From Muricoccus harenae (lineage in GTDB: Bacteria; Pseudomonadota; Alphaproteobacteria; Acetobacterales; Acetobacteraceae), in contig NZ_WWDL01000006.1 in the NCBI RefSeq assembly GCF_009848505.1, forward strand, positions 91,920-155,919: a stretch of DNA of 64,000 nucleotides, read 5' to 3'. The notes beneath the pieces are model-generated. The model was given only the letters and a program-made list of their open reading frames with translations. It ran no database searches and was not told the origin of the DNA. This document shows, piece by piece, positions 19,540-28,974 of the stretch. The position numbers and the translations under genes were made by a program. Positions within the stretch are counted from its first letter, which is position 1; each line of letters starts with the position of its first letter.

Positions 19540-20523
19540 ATGCCACGCACGACCCGCCGCGCCCTCGGCGCCGCCATCCTTGCCTTGCCCGCGCTGCACG
19601 TCATCCGCCCGGCCTCAGCGCAGCCCGCCTATCCCAGCCGGCCGATCCGCCTGCTCGCGCCCTACACCCCCGGTGGTGGCGTCGACACCACCGCCCGGCT
19701 GCTGGCCGGCCCGATGGGCGTGGCGCTCGGCCAGCCCGTGGTGGTGGAGAACCGGCCCGGCGCAGGCGGCAGCCTGGGCGCTGGCGAACTCGCCCGCTCC
19801 GCCCCGGACGGGCAGACCATCATGGTCGATGCGCTCGCCCATGTGGTGAACCCCTTCGTGCTGCCTGGCCTGCCCTTCGATTATTCGAAGGCCTTCGCCT
19901 ATATCAGCCAGGTGGTCGTGCTGCCGCAGCTGCTGGTGGTGGACCCGGCGAAGGTGCCGGCGCGCAATGTCGCGGAATTCATCGCCTGGGCGAAGGACAA
20001 GCCTAACCTCTCCTACGGCTCATCCGGCAATGCCACGGCCGCGCATCTCGCGGCAGCGCTGTTCCTGCAGCGCGCGGGGCTCGACATCCAGCACGTTCCC
20101 TATCGCGGCGGCACGGCGGCGCTGCAGGACGTGATGGGGGGCAGCACCGTCTTCGTCTTCGGCACCGTCTCATCCTCGGTTCAGCTGGTGCGCGACGGCC
20201 GGCTGCGGGCTCTCGGCGTCACCACGGCCGAGCGCATCCCGCCGCTGCCGGACGTGCCCACCATCGCGGAGCAGGGCTTCCCCGGCTATGAGCTGAACGA
20301 GTGGAACGGACTCTACGCCCCCGCCGGCACGCCCCAGCCGATCATCCAGAAGCTGTTCGAAGCGTCGAAGGCCGCGCTGGCCGATGCCACGGTGAAGCAG
20401 AGGCTGGACGCGCTGGGTGCTATCCCCGTGGGCACCGATCCGGCAACCTTCGCGGCCTATGTCACCGCCCAGCGCAATGCGATGGCCGAGATCGTCCGCA
20501 GCGCGAAGATCGAGGTGGGCTGA
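19540..20523 (+). CDS. Bug/TctC-family periplasmic substrate-binding protein
   Basis: A 327-residue tripartite tricarboxylate transporter receptor. A twin-Arg-like signal peptide (TTRRALGAAILALPALH, cleavage near ASAQ) is followed by the Bug core: YPSRPIRLLAPYTPGGGVDTTARL, VVVENRPGAGGSLGAGELA, and HVPYRGGTAALQDVMGG. These bind small carboxylates or related solutes in the periplasm. No TctA/TctB membrane genes are next to it, so it is an orphan receptor like the two others in this window. The start has a plausible AAGGAGAA upstream. Confidence 0.92.
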   Translation: MPRTTRRALGAAILALPALHVIRPASAQPAYPSRPIRLLAPYTPGGGVDTTARLLAGPMGVALGQPVVVENRPGAGGSLGAGELARSAPDGQTIMVDALAHVVNPFVLPGLPFDYSKAFAYISQVVVLPQLLVVDPAKVPARNVAEFIAWAKDKPNLSYGSSGNATAAHLAAALFLQRAGLDIQHVPYRGGTAALQDVMGGSTVFVFGTVSSSVQLVRDGRLRALGVTTAERIPPLPDVPTIAEQGFPGYELNEWNGLYAPAGTPQPIIQKLFEASKAALADATVKQRLDALGAIPVGTDPATFAAYVTAQRNAMAEIVRSAKIEVG

Positions 20524-20537
20524 CGGCATCTCGCGCG

Positions 20538-20829
20538 GTCACCATCTGGCACAACTTGGCCTGCGGCACCTCCCGCAACGTGCTGTCGGCCTTGCGCGAG
20601 GCCGGGATCTAACCGGCGGTGGTGGAGTACAAGCGTACTCCGCCAATGCGCGCCGAGTTGGCGGAAGGAGGGGGCGGCCCTCCTGGCCGATCCCGTGCTC
20701 GTGGATGAGGCGTTGCTGGACTCCATGACCGCCAACCCAGGGCTGATCGAGAGGCCTTTCGTCTTCACGCTGAAGGGGGTGCGGCTCTGCCGCCCCGCCG
20801 AGACGCTGTGCGAGATCCTTCCGGGCTGA
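20538..20829 (+). pseudogene. arsC: Arsenate reductase (ArsC-like) pseudogene
   Basis: One forward frame gives VTIWHNLACGTSRNVLSALREAGI, then a TAA stop at 20,610, then PAVVEYKRTPPMRAELA. A second frame, shifted by one, gives LVDEALLDSMTANPGLIERP followed by FVFTLKGVRLCRPAETL and a TGA at 20,827. Together this is an ArsC: nucleophilic Cys in the CGTSR loop, and the conserved RPFV and RLCRP motifs. About 25-35 residues between the parts are missing and no start codon is present. The 3' end overlaps the converging LysR gene by about 65 bp. It is non-coding as it stands. Confidence 0.85.
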
Positions 20830-21673
20830 AGGCGCCAAGCGCCGCGCGCATCCCGGCTGCCAGGCCGCGCAGCACCGCCCCGGCCTCTGGCGAGGCGGCG
20901 CGGCCGAACAGCACGATCTCGGAGGCCGGCAGCGGCGGCAGCCCGAGCGCCGGGCCGAGATCCGGCGCTCCACCGGCGCTGACCCGGCCCATTGGCGCCA
21001 CCCCCAGCCCAACCTGGGCGCCGGCCAGCAGCATGGCGCAGCTTCCGCCGCGATAGGCCTCCCGCCAGGAGCGACCTGCGGAATCCAGGGACCGCTCCGC
21101 TGCCGCGCGCACTCCGCAAGGCGGGGCGAGCACCGCCAGCGGCACCGGGGCACCCGGCGCCAGCGTGAAGCTTGATGCACCCCGCCAGCCGAGCGGGTCC
21201 AGCCCCAGCAGCTCGCCCTCCGCGCCGCCCGCTTCGCGCCGCAGCACCACGGCATCGAGTTCGCCGTCGTCGAAGGCGGTGCGGAGAGGGATGGAAAGGC
21301 CGCTCCGCACATCCAGCGCCGCATGGGCGGGCAGGGCGGCCCGGAGGCGGAGCAACAGGGCCGGCAAGCCGAGGCCGACCGCATGGTCGCTCAGCCCAAT
21401 CGCAACGCGCGGGGCAGGGGCCTCCGTTGGGCGCAGCGCCGCGTCATGAGCCGCGAGCAGCGCCCGGGCATGGACCAGGAAGGCCGCGCCCTCGGCGGTG
21501 GGGCGGACGAAGCGGGGCGAGCGGTCCAGCAGGCGGCGGCCTAACCGGGCCTCCAGGGCTTTCAGCCGCTGGCTGACCACGGGTTGCACCGTGCCTGCCG
21601 CTTCCGCGGCGCGGGTCAGGTTGCCGAACTCCACCGCGAGGACGAAGAGCCGGACGGATTCCAGGTCGAGCAT
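20765..21673 (-). CDS. LysR-family transcriptional regulator
   Basis: A 302-residue LysR regulator with an N-terminal winged HTH (LDLESVRLFVLAVEFGNLTRAA, QPVVSQRLKALEARLGRRLL) and a type 2 periplasmic-binding-like effector domain. The last 25 residues (SRTASRRGGRAAPPSA end) are atypical because the frame runs into the arsC pseudogene. It is divergent from the tautomerase gene, with a 91-bp gap that probably holds both promoters, so it is the likely regulator of that gene. Confidence 0.9.
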   Translation of the reverse strand: MLDLESVRLFVLAVEFGNLTRAAEAAGTVQPVVSQRLKALEARLGRRLLDRSPRFVRPTAEGAAFLVHARALLAAHDAALRPTEAPAPRVAIGLSDHAVGLGLPALLLRLRAALPAHAALDVRSGLSIPLRTAFDDGELDAVVLRREAGGAEGELLGLDPLGWRGASSFTLAPGAPVPLAVLAPPCGVRAAAERSLDSAGRSWREAYRGGSCAMLLAGAQVGLGVAPMGRVSAGGAPDLGPALGLPPLPASEIVLFGRAASPEAGAVLRGLAAGMRAALGAFSPEGSRTASRRGGRAAPPSA

Positions 21674-21764
21674 GATTGCAGAAGGCTATGATGAAACCAG
21701 CTAGTCATGGAATTCCGCGATGGTCGTGGGCAGGCCAAACTTTCATCTTCGAAAGGAGATGCCC

Positions 21765-22169
21765 ATGCCGATGATCACCCTGCGCTATGCCACCCCCCAG
21801 CCCCGCCCCGAATTGCGCCCTGCTTTAGCCGCTCTTGCCGCACGCCTCGCCGCGGAGGTGCTGGGTAAGGACCCCGGCGTCACCGCCGTGCTGGTGGAGC
21901 CCGCCGATCCCGAAGGATGGTACATCGCCGGCCAAAGCCTGGCCGAGGCGCGGCTCTCCGCCTTTTGGCTGGACATCAAGATCACCGCCGGCACGAACAC
22001 AAAGGACGAGACTGCGGGCTTCGTCCGTGCAGCCTTCGCGGCGATGCGGGAGCTGCTCGGGCCGCTGCACGAGGAGAGCTACGTGCTCGTCCATGCCGCG
22101 GACGGCCATGCCTATGGCTATGGCGGGCGCACGCAGGAAGCCCGCTGGGCAGCAGCCCATCCAGGCTGA
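21765..22169 (+). CDS. Tautomerase-superfamily protein
   Basis: 134 residues starting MPMITLRYATPQ, where Pro-2 after Met removal would serve as the catalytic N-terminal base of tautomerases. The length and two-part pattern (VTAVLVEPADPEGWYIAGQS and ESYVLVHAADGHAYGYGG) suggest a fused or long-chain 4-oxalocrotonate tautomerase-like unit. AAAGGAG sits upstream of the ATG at 21,765, which decides the start over the frame from 21,720. The activity is inferred from fold features only. It is divergent from the LysR gene. Confidence 0.65.
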   Translation: MPMITLRYATPQPRPELRPALAALAARLAAEVLGKDPGVTAVLVEPADPEGWYIAGQSLAEARLSAFWLDIKITAGTNTKDETAGFVRAAFAAMRELLGPLHEESYVLVHAADGHAYGYGGRTQEARWAAAHPG

Positions 22170-22214
22170 TGAGGTGAATGCCGGACGGGAGGTCCCGGCC
22201 TTCGCGGGAATGCC

Positions 22215-22628
22215 CTAGCGGCGCGGCCCGCCCAGGCGGGGCTCGGCGCGCCTGCTCGCGTCGCGCCCGCCTTCCGGCCAGGCCGGAGGCGGCGGCACCG
22301 GCGGCGTCATGCGCGGCGCACGGTCCTCCCTCAGGGAGGATTCGGGCCGTGCAAGCAGGCTGGGCGGCTCGTCATAGCCATCATCCAGGCTCGCGGCGCG
22401 GCGGCGGACCGCCGGCTCGGGCAGGCGCAGGGCCAGGCTGCGGATTTCCTGCTGCACGTCGTCGAGCTGCGCCTCGATGGCATCCAGCCGCGACTTCAGG
22501 CCGAAGACGCTGAAGGGCATCATCAGGAAGGCCGCTACGAAGAGCAGGCCCAGCAACAGGACGACCAGCCCGCTCCATTCCGGCAGCCCCGGAATCGCCA
22601 GGCGGCCGACGATTTCCGAATCCAGCAC
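22215..22628 (-). CDS. Single-pass membrane protein with coiled coil, unknown function
   Basis: 137 residues. A membrane segment at about 19-42 (LVVLLLGLLFVAAFLMMPF) is followed by a short coiled coil (GLKSRLDAIEAQLDDVQQEI). A disordered, Pro/Arg-rich tail makes up the rest. I do not recognise a family. It is on the minus strand, downstream of moaA by about 20 bp, and might be co-transcribed with it. Confidence 0.65.
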   Translation of the reverse strand: MLDSEIVGRLAIPGLPEWSGLVVLLLGLLFVAAFLMMPFSVFGLKSRLDAIEAQLDDVQQEIRSLALRLPEPAVRRRAASLDDGYDEPPSLLARPESSLREDRAPRMTPPVPPPPAWPEGGRDASRRAEPRLGGPRR

Positions 22629-22648
22629 GATCGTCTTCCCCTCCGCGC

Positions 22649-23638
22649 CTAACCGCCCGTCACGCTCATGTGCCGGCCGACCGAGGGGCGTGAATCCCGT
22701 CCAATGACGAAATCATGCCCCTTCGGCTTCCGGGCAATGGCCGAGAGGATTGCCTCCCGCAAGCCCGCATCGTCCACCGAGGAGTCGCGCAGGGGCGCGC
22801 GCAGGTCCGCCGCATCCTCCTGGCCGAGGCACATATACAAGGTGCCGGTGCAGGTCAGCCGCACGCGGTTGCAGGATTCGCAGAAATTATGGGTCATCGG
22901 CGTGATGAAGCCGATGCGCCGGCCGGTTTCCTGCACCGTCTCGTAGCGGGCGGGACCGCCAGTCTGGTGGCTGCTGGGCAACAGCGTCCAGCGTTCCGCC
23001 AAGCGGCGGCGGATGGTGGAAAGGGGCAGGTACTGATCGGTGCGGTCGCCGCTGATGTCGCCCATCGGCATGGTTTCGATCAGCGTGAGGTCGAAGCCGT
23101 GCTCGCCGCACCAGGCAATCATGCGGTCGTATTCGTGCTCGTTCACGCCTTTCAGCGCGACGGCGTTGATCTTTACGGCAAGCCCGGCGGCCTTGGCGGC
23201 GAAGATGCCGTCCAGCGTCTGCTCCAACTTGCCCCAGCGGGTGACGGCGGTGAAGGTCTGAGGGTCCAGCGTGTCCATGGACACGTTGATCCGCCGCACC
23301 CCGGCCGCATACAGGTCATCCGCCATCTTGGTCAGCTGCGTGCCGTTGGTGGTGACGGTCAGCTCCCGCAGCCCGCCATCCCCGATGCGCCGCCCGAGCC
23401 CCTGGAAGAGCTGCAGCACCCCGCGCCGCACCAGCGGCTCCCCGCCGGTCAGGCGGATGCGGTCCACGCCCAGGTCAATGAAGGCACCACAGAGCCGCTC
23501 AAGCTCCTCGAGGGTGAGCAGCTCCTTCTTCGGCAGGAAGGTCATGTCCTCGGCCATGCAATAGACGCAGCGAAGATCGCAGCGGTCCGTGACCGAGACG
23601 CGGAGATAGGAAATCCGCCGGCCGAACGGATCGAGCAT
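22649..23638 (-). CDS. moaA: GTP 3',8-cyclase MoaA
   Basis: A 329-residue radical SAM enzyme that converts GTP to 3',8-cyclo-GTP in molybdenum cofactor synthesis. The N-terminal cluster motif is Cys20-x3-Cys24-x2-Cys27 ([11 protein letters not shown]). LTGGEPLVR is the SAM-binding GGE motif. The C-terminal cluster is in [14 protein letters not shown], and the protein ends VTGG with the catalytically needed double Gly. I prefer ATG 23,638, which gives the standard N-terminus; an ATG at 23,665 would add nine residues. No other moa genes are nearby. Confidence 0.94.
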   Translation of the reverse strand: MLDPFGRRISYLRVSVTDRCDLRCVYCMAEDMTFLPKKELLTLEELERLCGAFIDLGVDRIRLTGGEPLVRRGVLQLFQGLGRRIGDGGLRELTVTTNGTQLTKMADDLYAAGVRRINVSMDTLDPQTFTAVTRWGKLEQTLDGIFAAKAAGLAVKINAVALKGVNEHEYDRMIAWCGEHGFDLTLIETMPMGDISGDRTDQYLPLSTIRRRLAERWTLLPSSHQTGGPARYETVQETGRRIGFITPMTHNFCESCNRVRLTCTGTLYMCLGQEDAADLRAPLRDSSVDDAGLREAILSAIARKPKGHDFVIGRDSRPSVGRHMSVTGG

Positions 23639-23706
23639 GGGTGGGGGGAACTCCTGCAACGCCATCAAGATTTGGGCCGGGAACCCCCTTCCGCGCAAGG
23701 GCCGGC

Positions 23707-24462
23707 CTATCCAAGCAGCGCAACCCCGCCCGCCGCCATGAGCGCAGCAAAGGCGAAGCGGCGGTACCAGCGCGGCGGCACCAGATGGAACATGCGGGCG
23801 CCGAGGGGCACGCAAATCAGCATCACGGGCAGCAGCAGCGCCGCGCGGATCAGTGCCTCCCGGCCCATCAGCCCGTTCCAGATGGGCGGGATCACCGAGA
23901 CAATGGCGATCAGGCCGAAGAAGAGGATGAGGTTCGCCCGGTGCCGCCGCACCTCCTCGGGCCCGGAGAGAAGATAGAGGATGACGGGCGGCCCCGACAT
24001 GCCGGTGGCGCCCTTGAGCAGCCCGCCCATTGCCCCGACCGCCAGGTTGAGCCCCAGGGGCCGCGGCCCGTGATAGCGCCATGGGGAGAGCAGCAGCAGC
24101 CCGAAGACGAGCACCAGCGCCCCGATCGCCCGGCGCAGCCCCTCGGCATCCGCATGGAGAAGCACCCAGATCCCCAGCGGAGTGGCCACCGCCGCTGCCA
24201 GGCCGAGGGGCAGCACCATGCGCTTGTCCGCCTCGCCCAGCGCGCGGGGCAGCAGCTGGGCGGAGACGAAGAGTTCCATCAGCAGGAGCACCGGCACCCC
24301 GGCGCGGGGCCCCCAGAGGGTGGCGAAAACCGGCGCCAGCAGGATCGCCGTCCCGAAGCCCGAATAGCCCCGCATCACCCCGGCCACCGCGGTGGCCAGG
24401 GCGGCGAGGAGGAAGGGCAGGTTCAGGAGGAGCCGCGGGACGTCCTCGATGAAGGCGGTCAC
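23707..24462 (-). CDS. TauE/SafE-family sulfite/sulfonate exporter-like membrane protein
   Basis: About 251 residues with eight hydrophobic segments in the two-repeat TauE/SafE pattern: [27 protein letters not shown] in the first repeat and [28 protein letters not shown] in the second. Such carriers are linked to sulfite, sulfonate or organic anion export. The start is the GTG at 24,462, which overlaps the DUF3553 stop as GTGA; a longer frame from 24,585 is antisense-like. The overlap implies translational coupling. Confidence 0.88.
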   Translation of the reverse strand: MTAFIEDVPRLLLNLPFLLAALATAVAGVMRGYSGFGTAILLAPVFATLWGPRAGVPVLLLMELFVSAQLLPRALGEADKRMVLPLGLAAAVATPLGIWVLLHADAEGLRRAIGALVLVFGLLLLSPWRYHGPRPLGLNLAVGAMGGLLKGATGMSGPPVILYLLSGPEEVRRHRANLILFFGLIAIVSVIPPIWNGLMGREALIRAALLLPVMLICVPLGARMFHLVPPRWYRRFAFAALMAAGGVALLG

Positions 24463-24641
24463 GGGCCAGTTCCGTCCACCGGCTCCAGCACCGTATGGGC
24501 GGTGTTGATCAGAAGCTTGCCCGCATGCTCGAAATTCACCGTCACCCGGTCCCCGACTACGGACTGGACCTGTCCGACCCCCCATTCGGGCCGCTGGGGG
24601 TGGCGGACATACTGGCCCGGCTCGAAGAGACTATCCGACAT
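24459..24641 (-). CDS. DUF3553 small protein
   Basis: A 60-residue protein with a compact beta-barrel-like sequence: [40 protein letters not shown] in overlapping short motifs, matching the DUF3553 family. That fold resembles the CarD/UvrD-tail beta domains that contact RNA polymerase or DNA, but the function is unknown. It is translationally coupled to the TauE/SafE-like gene. Confidence 0.8.
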   Translation of the reverse strand: MSDSLFEPGQYVRHPQRPEWGVGQVQSVVGDRVTVNFEHAGKLLINTAHTVLEPVDGTGP

Positions 24642-24756
24642 TCCTTGACCGTTTCCTGCATGTGGCGTCTCAGGGCGGCTTCCCCATTGCGCCAGGGTTT
24701 ACTAGCCATCAAGCCGGCCCCCGGCAAAAGCGACCCATCCCTACAGGAGCGCCCGA

Positions 24757-25353
24757 ATGGACGTGCTTTCCCTGGCGCAGGACGTGTGTGCCCGCATCTG
24801 CCATGACCTGGGTGGCCCGCTGGGGGCGCTGTCCGGCGCCCTGGAGCTTGCGGAGGTGGAGCCTGTCGAGGCCCTGTCGGTCGCGCGGGATGGAGCGGAG
24901 GCCATGCGCCGTCGCCTGCGTCTCTGGCGGGCGGCGGCCGGAGCTGGAACCGGTCCGTTGGACCGGCAAGGCCTGGCGGAACTGCTGGAAGGGACGCTGG
25001 CGAATGGCCGCGTGACGGCCGACCTGTCCGGCCTGCCCGAGGTGCCGCTGCCCGCCGCGCTGGCACAGGCGGCATTGGCGGCCGCCATGCTGGGCAGCGA
25101 GGCCCTGCCGCGCGGCGGCACCATCCACCTGGCCGGCAACGGGACCGGCATCGCCATCTGGCCGGAAGGGCGCAACGCCGCTTGGCCGGCAGCCCTGGCC
25201 GCGACGCTGGCGGGGGAGGCGGTGGCGGGCCCGCGCGACGTGCTGGCGCCGCTCCTTCTCCACCTCGCCGGTGAGGCGGGGATGGTCCTCGGCCTCGCCA
25301 TGGGCCGCGAAGGCGCGGTTCCGCCCCTGACCCTGATGCCGCGCGCCGGCTGA
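24757..25353 (+). CDS. chpT: Histidine phosphotransferase ChpT-like
   Basis: A 198-residue protein with the ChpT phosphoacceptor helix VCARICHDLGGPLGALSGALEL (His16) and a degenerate HATPase-like C-terminal half without ATP-binding boxes. In alphaproteobacteria, ChpT passes phosphate from CckA to CtrA and CpdR. It directly precedes cheA, and ctrA lies 6 kb downstream, supporting the assignment. CAGGAG is visible before the start ATG. Confidence 0.82.
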   Translation: MDVLSLAQDVCARICHDLGGPLGALSGALELAEVEPVEALSVARDGAEAMRRRLRLWRAAAGAGTGPLDRQGLAELLEGTLANGRVTADLSGLPEVPLPAALAQAALAAAMLGSEALPRGGTIHLAGNGTGIAIWPEGRNAAWPAALAATLAGEAVAGPRDVLAPLLLHLAGEAGMVLGLAMGREGAVPPLTLMPRAG

Positions 25354-25440
25354 GGCACGCTCGCGAAAGCCGCCGCGGCTTTACCGAATCTTCGCCCCCC
25401 GCCCCGATCCTGGATGCCGCAGAACGGGTGCGGGGTTCCG

Positions 25441-28075
25441 ATGGACGACTTGATCGCCGATTTCCTGACCGAGACGGGCGAGGGGCTGGCTGGGCTGGAC
25501 GCCGCGCTGCTGCGGCTGGAGCGCCATCCGGACGATGCCCGGACGATCGGCGAGATCTTATCGCCTGATCCACACCATCAAGGGCACCTGCGGCTTCCTG
25601 GGCCTCTCCCGCCTGGAGAAGGTGGCCCATGCCGGGGAGAACGTGCTCGGGCGCTATCGCGAGGGCTCGCTGTCCGTCACCTCGGGTGGGGTGTCGCTGA
25701 TCCTGCGGGTGGTGGACCGGGTGCGGGAGATCATGACGGGACTCGAGGCCACGGGGGCCGAGCCCGCCGGGGACGACGCCGCCCTCATCGCCGAGTTAGA
25801 TGCGGTTTTCACGGGCCAAGTGGCGCCGGAGGATGCCCCGGCGGCCTCTCCGGAGCGCGCTGTCCCAGTGGCCGTGGTCGAGGTGCCGGCTTCCGCCGGC
25901 AAGCGGCGGGTGGCGAAGCCCGCCACCGCCAAACCGCGCCGCGCGAAAGGCGCGCCTGCCGTTGCCCCGGCGGAGCCTTTGGAAGCCCCGCCTGCAGTGC
26001 CGGCACCCGCCGCGGTGGAACCCACTGCAGCACCGGCCGGCGAGGCCGTGGCCGTCGCCCAGACGCTGCGCGTGAACGTGGACGTGCTGGAAAGCCTGAT
26101 GACCCTCGTCAGCGAGCTGGTGCTGACGCGCAACCAGCTGCTGCAGCTCTCCCGAGCGCGCAATGACGGCGCGCTCTCCGGCCCGCTGCAGCGCCTCTCC
26201 CACATCACATCCGAGTTGCAGGAGGGTGTGATGAAGACGCGCATGCAGCCAATCGGCAATGCCTGGAAGGGACTGCCTCGGCTGGTGCGCGACCTCTCGC
26301 GTGAGCTCGGCAAGAAGATCGAGCTGGAGATGCGCGGCGCCGAGACGGAACTCGACCGGCAGGTGCTGGAGCTGATCCGCGACCCGCTGACCCATATGGT
26401 CCGTAATTCCGGTGACCACGGCCTCGAATCCCCCGCGGACCGTCGCGCCGCGGACAAGCCGGAGGTCGGGACCGTCACACTCAACGCCTATCACGAGGGC
26501 GGACACATCATCATCGAGGTGGGCGATGACGGGCGCGGCCTGGCGGTGGAGAAGATCCGTGCCAAGGCGCTCTCCCAGGGACTCGCGACCGAGCAGGAGC
26601 TGGCGGGCATGGGGGAGCGCGACATTCAGCGCTTCATCTTCCGCGCCGGCTTCTCGACCGCCGCTGCCGTCACCTCCGTCTCTGGCCGGGGCGTCGGCAT
26701 GGATGTGGTGAAGACGAATGTCGAGAAGATCGGCGGCACTATCGACCTGCGCTCACGCGAGGGCAAAGGCACCACCTTCCTCATCAAGATCCCGCTGACA
26801 TTGGCCATCGTCTCCGCCCTCATCGTCGAAGCCGGCGGCGAGCGCTTTGCCGTCCCGCAGATCGGCGTGGTCGAGCTGGTGCGCGCGGGCGACGGCGTCG
26901 CGCATATCAAGGACGCACTGGTGCTGCGGCTGCGCGACCGGTTGCTGCCGCTCGTCTCGCTGTCGCGGCTGTTGCGCCTTGACGAACGGCCGGGGGAAGC
27001 GGATGGCGGCGGCTTCGTTGTCGTCACCCAGGTCGGGCAGAACCTGTTCGGCATTATCGTCGACCGCGTCTTCGACACAGAAGAGATCGTGGTGAAGCCG
27101 GTGGCGCCGATCCTGCGCCATGTCACCATGTTCAGCGGCAACACCATCCTCGGCGACGGATCCGTCATCATGATCCTGGACCCGAACGGCATCGCGCGTG
27201 CCACAGGTGTCGGCGCGGAGGGCGTGCAGGAGGAGGCACGGCGCGGCGCCGCCATCTCCAGCGCATCCTCGGCCGAGCGCATGTCGCTGCTTCTGTTCCG
27301 GGCGGGGGATGGCGCGCCACGCGCCGTGCCGCTGGGGCTGGTGGCACGGCTGGAGGACCTGCCGGGCGAGCGCATTGAAATGTCGCATGGCCGACCGGTG
27401 GTGCAGTACCGCGGCGCGCTGATGCCGCTGGTGCCCATGAGCGACAGCTGGATACCGCCTGCGCCCGGCAGCCGCCAAGCCGTGCTGGTCTTCAATGATG
27501 GCGACCGCGCCATGGGGCTGGCGGTGGAGGAGATCCTCGACGTCGTCGAGGAGGCGCTGAAGATCGAGAACGGCCAGGACCGCGCGGGCTATCTCGGCAC
27601 GGCGGTGATCGCCGGGCGCGCGACCGAGGTGATCGACTGTGCCTGGTGGCTGCGCCAAGCGGGCGACGACTGGTTCGGCGGCAAGCGACCCGCCGCGCGC
27701 CCAGCCCGCGTGCTGGTGGTGGAGGACAGCGCCTTCTTCCGCAACATGCTCGTCCCCGTGCTCGGCGCCGCCGGCTATGAGGTGGTGGCGGTGGGCAGCG
27801 GTGCGCAGGCGCTGAAGCTGCGCGAGGCTGGCGAAACCTTCGACGCCGTGATTTCCGATATCGAGATGCCGGAGCTGGACGGGCTGGGGCTGGCGCGCGC
27901 CGCGCGGGACGGCGGCACCTGGCACACGACGCCGATGATCGCCCTCACCTCACGCCAGGAGCCTGAGGCGGAGCGGCGCGGCCGCGAGGCGGGCTTCGAC
28001 GAATACGTGCCGAAATTCGATCGCGACGCATTGCTGGGCGCGCTGCGCGGCCGCTTGGCCGCCAGCCAGCACTGA
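25441..28075 (+). pseudogene. cheA: Chemotaxis histidine kinase CheA-REC hybrid, frameshifted near its start
   Basis: The gene starts at the ATG at 25,441 (MDDLIADFLTETGEGLAGLD) in frame 1 up to GEI at about 25,557. The normal sequence then resumes one base later in frame 2 as RLIHTIKGTCGFLGL, so four bases stand where three are expected (TTAT, 25,558-25,561). Read through, it is an ~878-residue CheA: HPt with His about 44, Pro/Ala linker, dimerisation domain, HATPase (DDGRGLAVEKI, GRGVGMDVV), two CheW-like domains and a C-terminal receiver (VLVVEDSAFFRN, SDIEMPELDG). A frame from 25,535 could give an 846-residue product lacking helix 1 of the HPt. The indel may be real or an assembly error. 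Confidence 0.9.
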
Positions 28076-28087
28076 GAGGACAACGCC

Positions 28088-28579
28088 ATGCAGACCGAAC
28101 TCGCCCCAGCCCGCCGCGCCACCGCGGCGGTGTCCACCGAGCACGGCGTGCTGACCCTGACGGTTGCCGGCCAGCTTTGCGGTGTGTCCGTCCTGTCGGT
28201 GCGCGACATTCTGGGCCCGCAGACCATCACGCCGATCCCACTTGCCCCGCCCGAGGTGGCGGGCGGGCTGAACCTGCGCGGCCGCATCGTGACGGCTGTG
28301 GACCTGCGCCGCCGCCTCGGCCTGTCACCGCGCGAGGCCGCTTCGCCGCCGCCGATGAGCGTGGTGGTGGAGGTGGGCGGCGAACTCTACGCGTTGCTGG
28401 CGGATTCGGTCGGTGATGTGCTGGCCCTGCCGGATGCCAGCCTGGCACCGAACCCGCCGACGCTGGACCCGCTGTGGCGCGATGTCTGCGCCGGCATCCA
28501 CCAGGACGTGCCGGTCCATGCCGGCGACGCCCGGCTTCTCATCATGCTGGACGTCGAGCGCGTCCTGGACATCAGCTGA
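28088..28579 (+). CDS. cheW: Chemotaxis coupling protein CheW
   Basis: A 163-residue CheW-domain protein. The core reads LTLTVAGQLCGVSVLSVRDIL and then PPEVAGGLNLRGRIVTAVDLRRRLGL, the usual subdomain 1/2 signature (GxxNLRGxxxPVxDLRxxL type). CheW links receptors to CheA. It follows cheA by 12 bp with an AGAGGA-type ribosome binding site and precedes cheY by 8 bp, so it is clearly part of the che operon. Confidence 0.93.
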   Translation: MQTELAPARRATAAVSTEHGVLTLTVAGQLCGVSVLSVRDILGPQTITPIPLAPPEVAGGLNLRGRIVTAVDLRRRLGLSPREAASPPPMSVVVEVGGELYALLADSVGDVLALPDASLAPNPPTLDPLWRDVCAGIHQDVPVHAGDARLLIMLDVERVLDIS

Positions 28580-28587
28580 GGGAGGCG

Positions 28588-28974
28588 ATGGAGATGCCTG
28601 ACTGCCTTGTGGTGGATGACAGCCGGACGGTGCGACGCGCCGCGCGGCGGATGCTGGAGGCGCAGGGCTTCTCCGTGCGCGAGGCGGAGGATGGGCAGCA
28701 GGCGCTGGAAGCCTGCCGCGCTGCCCTGCCGACCCTCGTGCTGCTGGATTGGAACATGCCAGTGATGGACGGCATCACCTTCCTTCGCCTGGCGCGCGAG
28801 GAGTTCGGGCCGGACGAGCCGCGCATCATGCTCTGCACGACGGAGAGCGACCTTTCCCGCATCATTGCGGCGCTCGAGGGAGGCGCGCAGGAATACATCA
28901 TGAAGCCCTTCGACGACGAGATCCTCGCAGGCAAACTCGAAGTGCTGGGGCTGCTGCCCAACGAGGCGGCGTGA
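28588..28974 (+). CDS. cheY: Chemotaxis response regulator CheY
   Basis: A ~128-residue single receiver domain. CLVVDDSRTVRRAARRML provides the acidic pair, LVLLDWNMPVMDG the phospho-Asp, MLCTTES the conserved Thr and YIMKPFDDE the Lys. The LDWNMPxMDG form is typical of CheY proteins. ATG 28,588 and ATG 28,594 are both possible; the latter has the better spaced GGAGG. Its stop overlaps the cheB GTG start by 4 nt (GTGA). Confidence 0.93.
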   Translation: MEMPDCLVVDDSRTVRRAARRMLEAQGFSVREAEDGQQALEACRAALPTLVLLDWNMPVMDGITFLRLAREEFGPDEPRIMLCTTESDLSRIIAALEGGAQEYIMKPFDDEILAGKLEVLGLLPNEAA

